From: CAYREV01 sp964423345
Lineage (GTDB): Bacteria; Bacteroidota; Rhodothermia; Balneolales; Balneolaceae
Direction: 5' to 3'
Assembly (NCBI GenBank): GCA_964423345.1
Contig: CAYREV010000003.1
Location: 79,208-143,207, forward strand
DNA: 64,000 nucleotides
In this document: positions 1 to 8,051 of the stretch, in pieces
Layout of the letters: every line of letters starts with the position of its first letter
Numbering within the stretch: the stretch's first letter is position 1
Made by a program: the position numbers and the translations under genes
The notes under the pieces: model-generated
Seen by the model: only the letters and a program-made list of their open reading frames with translations
Databases searched by the model: none
Told to the model about the DNA's origin: nothing

Positions 1-1
1 G

Positions 2-286
2 CTTATTTTCTTCGGCCTGCTTTATGCGCCCATCGACATGATCCTTTCCCTTTTCATGCAGTCCCTGTCCCGCAAATATGAGTATGAAGCCGACAGTTAC
101 GCCTCATCAACTTTCAGGCCGGAGCCCATGGTGCAGGCGCTGAAAAAACTGTCGAAGGATAACCTCTCCAACCTTACGCCCCATCCCTTTTATGTCTTCC
201 TCAACTATTCTCATCCCCCGGTATTGCAGCGTATCCGGGCAATACGAACGGATAACCGGGGTAAAAACAGTATGTATGGGACATAA
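2..286 (+). CDS. M48 family (STE24-like) metalloprotease, C-terminal fragment
   Basis: Only the last 94 residues lie in the window; the frame is open from base 2, so the gene starts upstream. A hydrophobic segment (IFFGLLYAPIDMILSLFMQS) is followed by SRKYEYEADSYA, which matches the segment of STE24/CAAX-type M48 peptidases that carries the third zinc ligand (the Glu of EYEAD). The tail with SHPPVLQRIRAI is also typical of this family. The HExxH motif must lie upstream and is not seen. Family members are multi-pass inner-membrane zinc endopeptidases, often linked to membrane protein quality control. The stop overlaps the start of the sigma factor gene by a few bases, so the two are probably co-transcribed. 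Confidence 0.85.
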   Translation, partial: LIFFGLLYAPIDMILSLFMQSLSRKYEYEADSYASSTFRPEPMVQALKKLSKDNLSNLTPHPFYVFLNYSHPPVLQRIRAIRTDNRGKNSMYGT

Positions 287-869
287 GATAAACACCCGGC
301 TTCTCTGGGAGAAATTCAGCGACCATATTCGGGCTTTTGTACGGTCGAGGGTCTCCGGCGAATCGGATGCCGAAGATGTGGTACAGGATATTTTTATACG
401 TGTTCACCAGGGGCTGGACAGCTTGAAAAACGAAGACCGCCTGCAATCGTGGGTGTTCGGAATCACCCGCCGTGCCATTGCAGACTATTACCGGGCCAGG
501 AACCGGCAGCCCGAAAAATCCGATTTGGGGGACGAAGGGGTTGAGCATACGGACATCATGAATATGGAGGATTTTGACGGCAGCCATGATGTTCATGAGG
601 AGGTCCTCTCCTGGCTGGTACCCATGATCGATGAACTGCCCGAGAAATACAGCATCCCCCTGAAGATGGCTGACGTTGAGGGTAAAACCCAACAGGAAGT
701 AGCCGATGCGCTGGATCTTTCCCTTTCGGGAGCCAAGTCACGCGTTCAGAGGGGGCGCGAGAAGCTTGGGGAGGTGCTGGCGGCCTGCTGTGAGGTACAG
801 TTTGGGGAGGAGGGCCGTGCAGTGGCTTTTCGGCGGCTGGAGGACGATCCCTGTGATTCCTGCGATTAA
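276..869 (+). CDS. sigZ: ECF RNA polymerase sigma factor, SigZ type
   Basis: A 197-residue extracytoplasmic-function sigma factor. Region 2 is visible in ESDAEDVVQDIFIRVHQ and LQSWVFGITRRAIADYYR. Region 4 is visible in LPEKYSIPLKMADVEGKTQQEVADALDLSLSGAKSRVQRGREKL. A Cys-bearing tail follows region 4 (ACCEVQF, then CDSCD at the end), as in the SigZ subfamily, and these cysteines could bind metal or sense redox state (inference). The ATG at 276 is preferred because region 2 begins right after it; the frame extends to 192, but that part has no similarity to sigma factors. No anti-sigma gene is adjacent. The next gene encodes an ArsI/CadI-like metalloenzyme that also ends in a Cys pair, which suggests a shared metal or thiol stress role. 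Confidence 0.87.
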   Translation: MGHKINTRLLWEKFSDHIRAFVRSRVSGESDAEDVVQDIFIRVHQGLDSLKNEDRLQSWVFGITRRAIADYYRARNRQPEKSDLGDEGVEHTDIMNMEDFDGSHDVHEEVLSWLVPMIDELPEKYSIPLKMADVEGKTQQEVADALDLSLSGAKSRVQRGREKLGEVLAACCEVQFGEEGRAVAFRRLEDDPCDSCD

Positions 870-902
870 CGTTTTGCCGCCCTTCCCTTTTTAGAATAAA
901 AT

Positions 903-910
903 TAATTTTG
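903..910 (+). promoter_or_regulatory. Possible Bacteroidota-type -7 promoter element
   Basis: TAATTTTG matches the Bacteroidota sigma-A -7 consensus TAnnTTTG and lies 72 bases before the next start codon. A TTTTG at 872-876 could be the -33 element, but its 26-base spacing is longer than the usual 19-21. Weak call. Confidence 0.25.
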
Positions 911-981
911 CGTCTTTTTCGGCTTTTCTCCGACTACAGGGGTGAACACATACTCAGACACCAAAAATAAAGGAGAAAACC

Positions 982-1380
982 ATGAAACGATTACATGTAA
1001 TGCTGCAAGTCAACGACCTGGAAGAGTCCGTTCAATTTTATCGATCCCTCTTCGGTACCGATCCCACTACCCGAAAAGAGGATTATGCCAAGTGGATGCT
1101 TGAAGACCCGCGGGTCAACTTTTCCATAGCCGAGCGGGATGAATCCGCAGGCATTGAACACCTGGGCATTCAGGCCGAAAGCGAACAGGAGCTGGAAGAG
1201 ATCCGCCAAAATATCGCCCGGGCCGATGAAAGACGGATTCGCAATGAGGGCGATACGGTCTGCTGCTACGCTCAATCCGACAAATCCTGGATATCCGATC
1301 CCCAGGGAGTAGAGTGGGAGGCTTTTTACACCTACGGGGACAGTGAAGAGTACCGGGAGAAAGAGACGGCATGCTGCTGA
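982..1380 (+). CDS. ArsI/CadI-family metalloenzyme (vicinal oxygen chelate fold)
   Basis: A 132-residue protein of the glyoxalase/dioxygenase fold, closest in pattern to ArsI (carbon-arsenic lyase) and mycobacterial CadI. The N-terminal LHVMLQVNDLEESVQFYRSLFG is the family hallmark. Likely metal ligands are His5, His60 and Glu113. The vicinal pair Cys94-Cys95 in VCCYAQSDKSW corresponds to the trivalent organoarsenical-binding cysteines of ArsI. A second pair, Cys131-Cys132, ends the protein. The start is preceded by aaggagaaa, an unusually good ribosome binding site for this window. A strong terminator follows directly. Whether the substrate is an organoarsenical or a heavy metal cannot be told from sequence. 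It lies downstream of the SigZ-like factor. Confidence 0.85.
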   Translation: MKRLHVMLQVNDLEESVQFYRSLFGTDPTTRKEDYAKWMLEDPRVNFSIAERDESAGIEHLGIQAESEQELEEIRQNIARADERRIRNEGDTVCCYAQSDKSWISDPQGVEWEAFYTYGDSEEYREKETACC

Positions 1381-1384
1381 TGCA

Positions 1385-1428
1385 GCCCGGCGTTAAGGTC
1401 CGGCGAATTGGCCGCCGGGCCTTTTTTT
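1385..1428 (+). terminator. Rho-independent terminator after the ArsI/CadI-like gene
   Basis: Perfect 8-bp stem GCCCGGCG (1385-1392) and CGCCGGGC (1413-1420), followed by a T7 run at 1422-1428. It starts 4 bases after the stop codon. Confidence 0.9.
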
Positions 1429-1531
1429 ATTATTTGAACAATCTTTACGACCTTCAATGAAACAATAACCTCCCGCAGAGTTCCGTGTCTTAAGACATGT
1501 GGATTACTGCGTGAAACCTAAAGCATCCTCT

Positions 1532-2650
1532 ATGCGTTTCGAAACCAAAGCCATCCATGCCGGCCTAGATACCCTGAACGATTCTAAAGCCATTGTCCCC
1601 CCTCTGACCTCCAGCACTATTTTTGAGCTGGACAAGGAGGGATACAGCGAGGGCGACCTCAACTATACCCGTGCCCAGAATCCCAACCGGGCTCAACTGG
1701 AAAGCCTGTTGGCCAGCCTTGAGGGAGGGGCTGCCAGTGCCGCCTTCTCTTCAGGAGTGGCGGCCACCACGGCGGTGTTTCAGGCCCTGAAGCCGGGCGA
1801 CCACGTGCTGTTGCCCGACGATGTGTACCATGGTACCCGGAAGTTGCTGAAAAAACTGTTGGAACCCTGGGGGCTGGAAGTGGATCCTGTCAATATGACC
1901 GATCCGGCCAATGTCGAGCATGCCCTCCGGAAGAATACCCGCCTTGTCTGGATAGAGACCCCCTCCAATCCCATGTTTCAGATTACCGATATCGAAGAGG
2001 TCGTCAACCGGGCCGGCCGTGATGACATCAATATTTGTGTGGACAACACCTGGCCTTCGCCGGTCAACCAGCTTCCGCTGGAGCTGGGTGCCGACCTGGT
2101 GGTTCACTCTACGACCAAGTATCTGGGCGGCCACAGCGATATACTGGGCGGCGCGGTGATAGGCCGATCGGAAAAAGGGCTTTTCTCCCGAATACGGGAA
2201 ATACAGCAGATGGCCGGGGCGGTTCCCTCGCCCCGCGACTGTTGGCTGCTGTGCCGCAGTATACGTACGCTGCCCTACCGCGTGAGGGGGCATAATGAAA
2301 ACGCCGCCCACCTGGCCCGCTTTCTTCAAAACCACCCCAAGGTGGAAAAAGTCTACTACCCCGGGCTTGCCACGCATGCCGGCCATGAGGTGGCAGAAAA
2401 GCAGATGAGTGGTTTCGGAGGCATGATCTCCTTCCTGGTTAAGGGAGGGCGGGAAGCGGCCATACAGGCAGTGGCCAACTCCAGGCTGATCAAGCGGGCC
2501 ACCAGCCTGGGGGGCGTGGAAAGCACCTGGGAGCACCGCCGCAGCAGCGAGGGTGAGGAGTCATCCACCCCCGAGAACCTGATTCGCATCAGTGTGGGGC
2601 TTGAACATCCGGACGACCTTATGGAGGACCTCGACCGGGCCCTGGGCTGA
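1532..2650 (+). CDS. PLP-dependent trans-sulfuration enzyme (cystathionine gamma-synthase/lyase family)
   Basis: A 372-residue Cys/Met metabolism PLP enzyme. From the ATG at 1532 the start reads MRFETKAIHAGLD, the usual family N-terminus; the frame opens earlier with GTG at 1499, which adds 11 unsupported residues. Visible active-site elements: YTRAQNPNRAQLE (phosphate-binding region), DDVYHGT with the PLP-stacking Tyr (about residue 99), VDNTW with the Asp that pairs with the pyridine nitrogen (about 171), and HSTTKYLGGHSD with the Schiff-base Lys (about 196). The C-terminus SLGGVESTWEHR carries the Ser-x-Glu substrate region. Synthase, gamma-lyase and beta-lyase members share these motifs, so the exact reaction (cystathionine formation or cleavage) is open. 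It stands alone between a terminator and fabF. Confidence 0.88.
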   Translation: MRFETKAIHAGLDTLNDSKAIVPPLTSSTIFELDKEGYSEGDLNYTRAQNPNRAQLESLLASLEGGAASAAFSSGVAATTAVFQALKPGDHVLLPDDVYHGTRKLLKKLLEPWGLEVDPVNMTDPANVEHALRKNTRLVWIETPSNPMFQITDIEEVVNRAGRDDINICVDNTWPSPVNQLPLELGADLVVHSTTKYLGGHSDILGGAVIGRSEKGLFSRIREIQQMAGAVPSPRDCWLLCRSIRTLPYRVRGHNENAAHLARFLQNHPKVEKVYYPGLATHAGHEVAEKQMSGFGGMISFLVKGGREAAIQAVANSRLIKRATSLGGVESTWEHRRSSEGEESSTPENLIRISVGLEHPDDLMEDLDRALG

Positions 2651-2762
2651 ACGTTTATTTGGTAAGAGTACGCCCCTGTATTCCATCCGGAATTAGGGCA
2701 GATAATGTCCCTAAATCAGTGTATGTTGTGCCACTCTCGATAATGACAAAATAATTATATTC

Positions 2763-4010
2763 ATGGAACCGAAGCGAGTTGTAGTTACAGGACTGGGAGC
2801 CTTATCTCCCCTTGGAAATTCAGTGGAAGATTTTTGGGAAGCGTCAAAAAAAGGGGTCAGCGGTGCCGGACGCATCACCCATTTCGACCCTTCACAATTC
2901 AGGACCCATTTTGCCTGTGAGCTTGATAATTTTGAGGCGGGCGACTACCTGGAGCATAATGAAGTGCGCCGGACCGATCCTTTCACACAATATGCGCTGG
3001 TCTCCACCCGGGAGGCGGTAGAGGATTCCGGACTGGATTTCGAAGCCATGGATCCCTTTGATGCCGGCGTGATTTGGGGCAGCGGACAGGGAGGGATGTA
3101 TACTTTTGAAGAGGAGGTAAAAGACTATGCGGAAAGGGACTACAACCCCCGGTTCAACCCTTTCTTTGTTCCCAAGCTAATTATCAATATGGCCCCGGGA
3201 TTGATTTCCATGAAATACGGGCTTATGGGCATCAACTATGCTACCGTATCGGCTTGTGCCACCTCCAACACGGCAATTATGGATGCTTTGAACTATATCC
3301 GCTGGGGCAAGGCCAAGGTGATGATAACCGGCGGCTCGGAATCCGGTATCACCGAAGCGTCCTTCGGTGGCTTTTCATCCATGCGGGCCATGTCTACAAG
3401 AAATGATGATCCCGAACACGCCTCCCGGCCATTCGATACCGACCGGGACGGCTTCGTGATGGGAGAGGGTTCGGCTACCCTGGTCCTGGAAGAGTACGAA
3501 CATGCCAAAGAGCGGGGGGCGAATATCTATGCCGAAGTGGCCGGAGCTGCCATGACGGCCGACGCCTACCATATGACTGCTACACATCCGGAGGGGAAGG
3601 GGGCATCGGCGGCCATGAAACGGGCGCTGGAGGATGGGGGACTGAATCCGGAGGAGGTCGACTACTTAAATGTACATGCCACCTCCACGCCGGTCGGGGA
3701 TATAAGCGAAGTGAAAGCCATAGCCGATGTTTTCGGGGAAAATCCGGAAAATCTTCATATAAGCGCGACCAAATCCATGACCGGCCACCTGCTGGGAGCA
3801 GCCGGCGCCATAGAAGCCATAGCCGGTATCAAGGCCATTGGAGAAGGGGTGATACCTCCCACTATAAATACCGAAAACCTCGATCCGGAAATACCCTCCG
3901 GGCTGAATATTGTCCTGGGAGAGGCCGTGGAACGTAATGTGGAAGTGGTGATGAACAACACCTTCGGTTTTGGCGGCCACAACGGCATTGTAGTCTTCAA
4001 AAAAGTATAA
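2763..4010 (+). CDS. fabF: Beta-ketoacyl-ACP synthase II
   Basis: A 415-residue condensing enzyme that elongates acyl-ACP with malonyl-ACP in fatty acid synthesis. The Cys-His-His triad is complete: Cys165 in SACATSNTAI, His305 in VHATSTPVGD and His342 in SMTGHLLGAAG. The N-terminus RVVVTGLGALSPLGN and the C-terminus NNTFGFGGHNG are standard, and the length is normal for FabF. No acpP or other fab gene is adjacent, so it may be a second, stand-alone FabF. A short inverted repeat, TTAGGG (2693-2698) and CCCTAA (2709-2714), lies 48 bases before the start; its role is unknown. Confidence 0.95.
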   Translation: MEPKRVVVTGLGALSPLGNSVEDFWEASKKGVSGAGRITHFDPSQFRTHFACELDNFEAGDYLEHNEVRRTDPFTQYALVSTREAVEDSGLDFEAMDPFDAGVIWGSGQGGMYTFEEEVKDYAERDYNPRFNPFFVPKLIINMAPGLISMKYGLMGINYATVSACATSNTAIMDALNYIRWGKAKVMITGGSESGITEASFGGFSSMRAMSTRNDDPEHASRPFDTDRDGFVMGEGSATLVLEEYEHAKERGANIYAEVAGAAMTADAYHMTATHPEGKGASAAMKRALEDGGLNPEEVDYLNVHATSTPVGDISEVKAIADVFGENPENLHISATKSMTGHLLGAAGAIEAIAGIKAIGEGVIPPTINTENLDPEIPSGLNIVLGEAVERNVEVVMNNTFGFGGHNGIVVFKKV

Positions 4011-4109
4011 GCCCACTCCCGGTTGGGATGGGCCCGGCAAAAAAGAGGATCTGTGCGGGAATGAACGCTATGCATCCGGATTATCGTTGGGTCTGGCAGG
4101 TAATTTGCC

Positions 4110-4129
4110 TTAAACCTGCGGAGGTTTAA
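4110..4129 (+). repeat. Perfect inverted repeat between fabF and the next gene
   Basis: TTAAACCT (4110-4117) and AGGTTTAA (4122-4129) form a perfect 8-bp stem with a GCGG loop, ending 11 bases before the next start codon. There is no T run, so it looks more like a leader hairpin or operator than a terminator. Confidence 0.4.
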
Positions 4130-4140
4130 TATTAGCGTAT

Positions 4141-4473
4141 ATGTCTAAAACGGTATTTTACATAAAGCTGGTCCACTCCTTTCTGTTCTTACTCATCGGT
4201 ATAAGTACCATCTATGTGTTCTTTGCCGCAGTGTTCGATCACATTACCCCCTTGGTCTGGGTAGCGTTCGGTGTGGCAATCACCGAATTGCTGGTACTGG
4301 TTGTAAATGACTGGCGATGTCCCCTGACCGACCTGGCCGAAAGGAAAGGAGCGGAGGTGGGCTCGGTAGCCGACCTGTTTCTGCCGGAGTGGCTTTCTGA
4401 AAGACTGTTTCCCCTGTTTGGGGTTGTATTCTTTATAACATGCATTTTGCTTGGATGGCGCCTGTTTGTGTAA
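4141..4473 (+). CDS. Small multi-pass membrane protein with a CPLT motif
   Basis: A 110-residue protein with four hydrophobic segments (about residues 6-30, 36-55 and 88-108, plus a weaker central one). Between helices lies DWRCPLTDLAERKGAEVG. The W-x-CPLT pattern resembles that of DUF2784-type small membrane proteins, but I cannot assign the family firmly. It is transcribed in the same direction as fabF, 130 bases downstream, after a hairpin. No enzymatic residues are evident and the function is unknown. Confidence 0.7.
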   Translation: MSKTVFYIKLVHSFLFLLIGISTIYVFFAAVFDHITPLVWVAFGVAITELLVLVVNDWRCPLTDLAERKGAEVGSVADLFLPEWLSERLFPLFGVVFFITCILLGWRLFV

Positions 4474-4664
4474 CAGGCTGGCCGGCAGCGGAAAAGAGAG
4501 AAATGGATGGATCTGAAACAGGCAATGGCATGCTTTCAGGCTATGGCTCTGGAGGCGCTATTCATTTTGATCTAATATCATTTTTAGTGATCTTTAGGGG
4601 CAGATTTTACCACCTGTAAAAAGCTTTTTTGAAACTTTATTAATGATCTAACACATATCCCAAA

Positions 4665-6419
4665 ATGGCCAGAGTAGAAGTAGAAATGCCCCAGATGGGC
4701 GAATCGGTAATGGAAGGCACCGTCATCGAATGGAGTAAGAGCGTCGGTGATGAAGTGGAAGAAGATGAAACACTGCTGGAAATAGCTACCGACAAGGTAG
4801 ATACGGAAGTACCCTCCCCACAGGCCGGCAAACTGGTTGAGATCCTGGCCGAAGAGGGAGAGACGGTTGAAGTGGGTCAGGCTATCTGTGTCATTGAAAC
4901 CGATGCCGAGGCTGAAGATACCGGTGGAGGGGGTGACAGTGCGGACAAAAAGGAAACGGAGGCGCCGGAGGAAGAGCCGGAAGAGGAGGAAAAGCAGGAC
5001 GGGGCGCCGGCTGAGGCGGAAAAGGAAGAGGAAGATGCAGAAGAGGGCGAGCGCATCGAGGTGCAGATGCCGAAGATGGGCGAATCGGTAATGGAAGGCA
5101 CCGTCATCGAATGGACGAAGAGTGTGGGCGATGAAGTGGAAGAAGATGAAACCCTTCTGGAGATCTCCACCGACAAGGTGGATACGGAAGTGCCCTCCCC
5201 CCAGGCCGGAACCCTGGTTGAGATACTGGTCGAAGAGGGAGAAACCGTTGAAGTCGGACAGACTATTGCCATTATTGCAACCGGCAAGGCCGCAGCTTCC
5301 GGCAATGGCCGGCCGAAAAAGGCACCGTCGAAAAAGAAGGAAAAAGAGGAAGCTACAGAGAAGAAAAAACAAGAGGAGCCGGCCGCGGTTGCTTCAAACG
5401 GGGCTCCTTCAGAAGGAACGGAGCCGCAGCGCATTGGCAGTGACGGCCGTTTTTATTCCCCCCTGGTACGCTCTATAGCCAAAGAAGAGGGCATAACACA
5501 GGAAGAGCTGGAAAGCATTGAAGGGTCGGGACAGGGAGGACGTGTATCGAAACAGGATATACTGGGCTATCTCGAAGATCGAAAAACAGCTGAGAAAGAG
5601 CCGGCCCCCAAAGCAAAGGCTCCCACGAAGACAGAAGCGGCCAAGCAGGAGGATGCCATCAAGGCCGGGCAGCTTAATGTGGAACGGCCATCCGAAGATG
5701 TGGAGATCATCAAGATGGACCGCATGCGCAAGATGATTGCGGACCATATGGTGAATTCCAAACAAACATCTGCGCATGTCACGACCTTCGCAGAAGTGGA
5801 TGTAACAAATCTTGTCCGCTGGCGGGAAGCCAACAAGAAGAAATTCCAGGAGAGGTCGGGAACCAAGCTGACCTACACCCCGCTTTTTATTGAGCAGATC
5901 ATACAGGCTATACGTGAATTCCCCCTGATTAACAGCTCTGTTAATATGGAGGAAGGCGAAATTATTGTAAAACGTGATATCAATTTCGGACTGGCTGTCG
6001 CCCTGGGCGAAGGAGGCGAGGGCGGACTGATCGTGCCTGTCATCAAAAATGCCCAGGAGAAAAACCTGGTGGGGCTTGCAGAAGAGGTATCCGACCTGGC
6101 TATAAAAGCCCGAAACAAGAATCTGAGTCCCGACGACCTTGTAGGGGGTACGATCACCCTGACCAACTACGGCAGTGTGGGCAACCTGATGGGAACTCCT
6201 ATCATCAACCAGCCCCAGGTGGCGATCATCGGTACCGGCGCGATTGAAAAGAGGCCGGTGGTTATGGAAACCGACCAGGGCGACGTGATAGGTATCCGCC
6301 ATATGATGTACCTCTCAATGAGTTACGACCACCGTATTATCGACGGGGCGCACGGCGGTGCTTTCCTGAACCGAATTAAGGAGCTTCTGGAAGATTTTGA
6401 TACCGACAGGGCCGTTTAA
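4665..6419 (+). CDS. Dihydrolipoamide acyltransferase (E2) with two lipoyl domains
   Basis: A 584-residue E2 core of a 2-oxoacid dehydrogenase complex. Domains in order: lipoyl domain 1 (residues 1-78, lipoylated Lys44 in TDKVDTEV), an acidic Glu-rich linker (80-130), lipoyl domain 2 (130-206, Lys171), a Lys/Glu-rich linker, the E1/E3-binding domain (about 263-305: YSPLVRSIAKEEGI, GSGQGGRVSKQDIL) and the catalytic domain (about 345-584) with YDHRIIDGAHGG, where His555 and Asp559 form the acyltransfer site. The two lipoyl domains are nearly identical in protein and DNA. Sequence alone does not separate a 2-oxoglutarate (SucB), branched-chain or pyruvate role. No E1 or E3 gene is adjacent. Confidence 0.93.
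   Translation: MARVEVEMPQMGESVMEGTVIEWSKSVGDEVEEDETLLEIATDKVDTEVPSPQAGKLVEILAEEGETVEVGQAICVIETDAEAEDTGGGGDSADKKETEAPEEEPEEEEKQDGAPAEAEKEEEDAEEGERIEVQMPKMGESVMEGTVIEWTKSVGDEVEEDETLLEISTDKVDTEVPSPQAGTLVEILVEEGETVEVGQTIAIIATGKAAASGNGRPKKAPSKKKEKEEATEKKKQEEPAAVASNGAPSEGTEPQRIGSDGRFYSPLVRSIAKEEGITQEELESIEGSGQGGRVSKQDILGYLEDRKTAEKEPAPKAKAPTKTEAAKQEDAIKAGQLNVERPSEDVEIIKMDRMRKMIADHMVNSKQTSAHVTTFAEVDVTNLVRWREANKKKFQERSGTKLTYTPLFIEQIIQAIREFPLINSSVNMEEGEIIVKRDINFGLAVALGEGGEGGLIVPVIKNAQEKNLVGLAEEVSDLAIKARNKNLSPDDLVGGTITLTNYGSVGNLMGTPIINQPQVAIIGTGAIEKRPVVMETDQGDVIGIRHMMYLSMSYDHRIIDGAHGGAFLNRIKELLEDFDTDRAV
4693..5115 (+). repeat. Direct DNA repeat encoding the two lipoyl domains
   Basis: A 42-base stretch is identical at 4693-4734 and 5074-5115, and similarity continues for about 200 bases in each copy, through the lipoyl-lysine region. 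This indicates recent duplication or ongoing gene conversion of the domain within the E2 gene. Confidence 0.85.
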
Positions 6420-6570
6420 CCGTATACATCCGGATAAAACGGAACTGACGAATTTTCACTGCTGGGATTCACAACGGAAAGAATGTATTAATAAACTGCC
6501 AATCCGTTTAATCCGTGATCCAAATAAATCGGCGGCATGAATATTCGTGCCGCTATTTTTCTGTGCGTGT

Positions 6571-7419
6571 ATGAAAGCGATAGAAACAATTGAAGGTATT
6601 CGGGAAAAGGTTTCTTCCCTGAAAAAGAGCGGCAATACGGTAGGCTTTGTGCCTACCATGGGAGCCCTGCACGAAGGCCACCTTTCCCTGATTCGCCTGG
6701 CTCTGGAGAAGGCCGACGAAGTGCTTGTATCCATATATGTAAATCCCGAGCAGTTTTCACCGGATGAGGACTTCAAGGATTATCCGCGACAGCTGGAGGA
6801 GGATATAAAAAAATGCGAGGACCTGGGAGTGGCTGCCGTCTTTTCGCCCACCGATGAAATCATGTACGGCCGGGAAAAATACCTGAGTATTGAGATAGAA
6901 GAGCTAAACAGGCATATGGACGGAGGCTCGCGCCCCGGTTTTTTTGAAGGCATACTGCTGGTGGTGAACAAGCTGTTCAATATTATCCAGCCGGATCTGG
7001 CGGTATTCGGCCAGAAGGATATTCAGCAGTTCAGGATTCTGCAACAGATGGTCCGCGAGTTCAACCACGACGTTGAGCTGGTTATGGGGCCCATCATCAG
7101 GGCTAACGACGGACTGGCCCTCAGCAGCCGAAACGCCTATTTGGACGAGGAGGAGCGCAAGACGGCCCCGGGGCTGTACCGGGCGCTGAGGTTCCTGAGG
7201 GAAAATATCGAGGGCGGAGTGAAAAAGCTGGATCTGTTGTTAAGCCACCAGGCAGATGAATTGGAAGCAAAAGGTTTTGAAATTGATTATCTTAACCTGT
7301 TTTCATTTGACAAAATGGCGCCTGTAGAGGAGCTGCGGGAGGATACAAAATATATTCTTGCCGGGGCGGTTTATGTAGGTGATACGCGCCTGATCGACAA
7401 CATGATAATTGAATTGTAA
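6571..7419 (+). CDS. panC: Pantothenate synthetase
   Basis: A 282-residue enzyme joining pantoate and beta-alanine with ATP, the last step of pantothenate synthesis. Seen: FVPTMGALHEGHLSLI, the HxGH nucleotide-binding signature at residues 34-37; VSIYVNPEQFSP; FGQKDIQQFRIL, the pantoate/ATP-binding motif; and a KMSKS-like region at LALSSRNAYL. The ATG at 6571 gives the normal family N-terminus (MKAIETIEGIREKV); an in-frame ATG at 6547 adds eight hydrophobic residues with no family support. panD starts 9 bases after the stop, so the two form an operon supplying both the substrate beta-alanine and the ligation step. Confidence 0.95.
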   Translation: MKAIETIEGIREKVSSLKKSGNTVGFVPTMGALHEGHLSLIRLALEKADEVLVSIYVNPEQFSPDEDFKDYPRQLEEDIKKCEDLGVAAVFSPTDEIMYGREKYLSIEIEELNRHMDGGSRPGFFEGILLVVNKLFNIIQPDLAVFGQKDIQQFRILQQMVREFNHDVELVMGPIIRANDGLALSSRNAYLDEEERKTAPGLYRALRFLRENIEGGVKKLDLLLSHQADELEAKGFEIDYLNLFSFDKMAPVEELREDTKYILAGAVYVGDTRLIDNMIIEL

Positions 7420-7427
7420 AGGCATTT

Positions 7428-7859
7428 ATGAAAGTAACGATGTTTAAATCCAAGCTGCACCAGATGAAGGTTACCGAATCCAACCTTCATTATGAGGGCA
7501 GTATCACCATCGACCGGGAACTGCTGGACCAAGCGGGCATCCTTCCCTATGAAAAAGTGCAGGTGCTGAATATCACCAACGGTTCACGGATTGAAACCTA
7601 TACCATACCGGGCGATGCCGGCTCAAGGGTTTGTTGCCTTAACGGGGCCGCCGCACGGCTGACGCAGGTAGGCGACCGGATCATTGTGATCGCCTATGCC
7701 GAGATGACTCCCGAAGAGGCCAAAGGGCACAAGCCGCGGGTAGTCATCGTAGACGAAAACAATGAGCCCAAAACCATCGTGGATGAAACCGAGTACGCCA
7801 CGAAGTATGATATGGAAAGCGGTCTGCTTGACAACTCGGTGGTAGCCGAAGACGAGTAG
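7428..7859 (+). CDS. panD: Aspartate 1-decarboxylase
   Basis: A 143-residue pyruvoyl enzyme making beta-alanine from aspartate. The precursor carries the self-cleavage site LHYEGS: Gly24-Ser25, with Ser25 becoming the pyruvoyl group. KVTESNLHYEGSITID, YEKVQVLNITNGSRIETY and CCLNGAAARL are standard family blocks. The length is slightly above the usual 120-130 because of an acidic C-terminal tail. It directly follows panC in the same operon. Confidence 0.95.
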   Translation: MKVTMFKSKLHQMKVTESNLHYEGSITIDRELLDQAGILPYEKVQVLNITNGSRIETYTIPGDAGSRVCCLNGAAARLTQVGDRIIVIAYAEMTPEEAKGHKPRVVIVDENNEPKTIVDETEYATKYDMESGLLDNSVVAEDE

Positions 7860-8051
7860 CGCCTGGCGGAATTTTTAGACCGCAATCGGCCCGTTCTTTA
7901 CGGCGGTTTACGATCGGCGCATTGACTGCGAGCTGTAAGTCCCGGATTCGGGTGATGGGGGGCCATAATCGGTTGTTGGATTATAGGTGAAAGTTTGTAC
8001 CTTTTACCCGTTTCATTGGCATTCCAACCGATTTAATTTCAATCTTATTTC

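Noticed and set aside
1751..2536. Minus-strand frame opposite the trans-sulfuration enzyme
   Set aside because: Antisense of a gene with complete PLP motifs.
4584..5372. Minus-strand frame rich in Phe/Leu/Arg opposite the E2 gene
   Set aside because: It mirrors the acidic, repeated lipoyl region of the E2 gene; codon pattern and composition are antisense artefacts.
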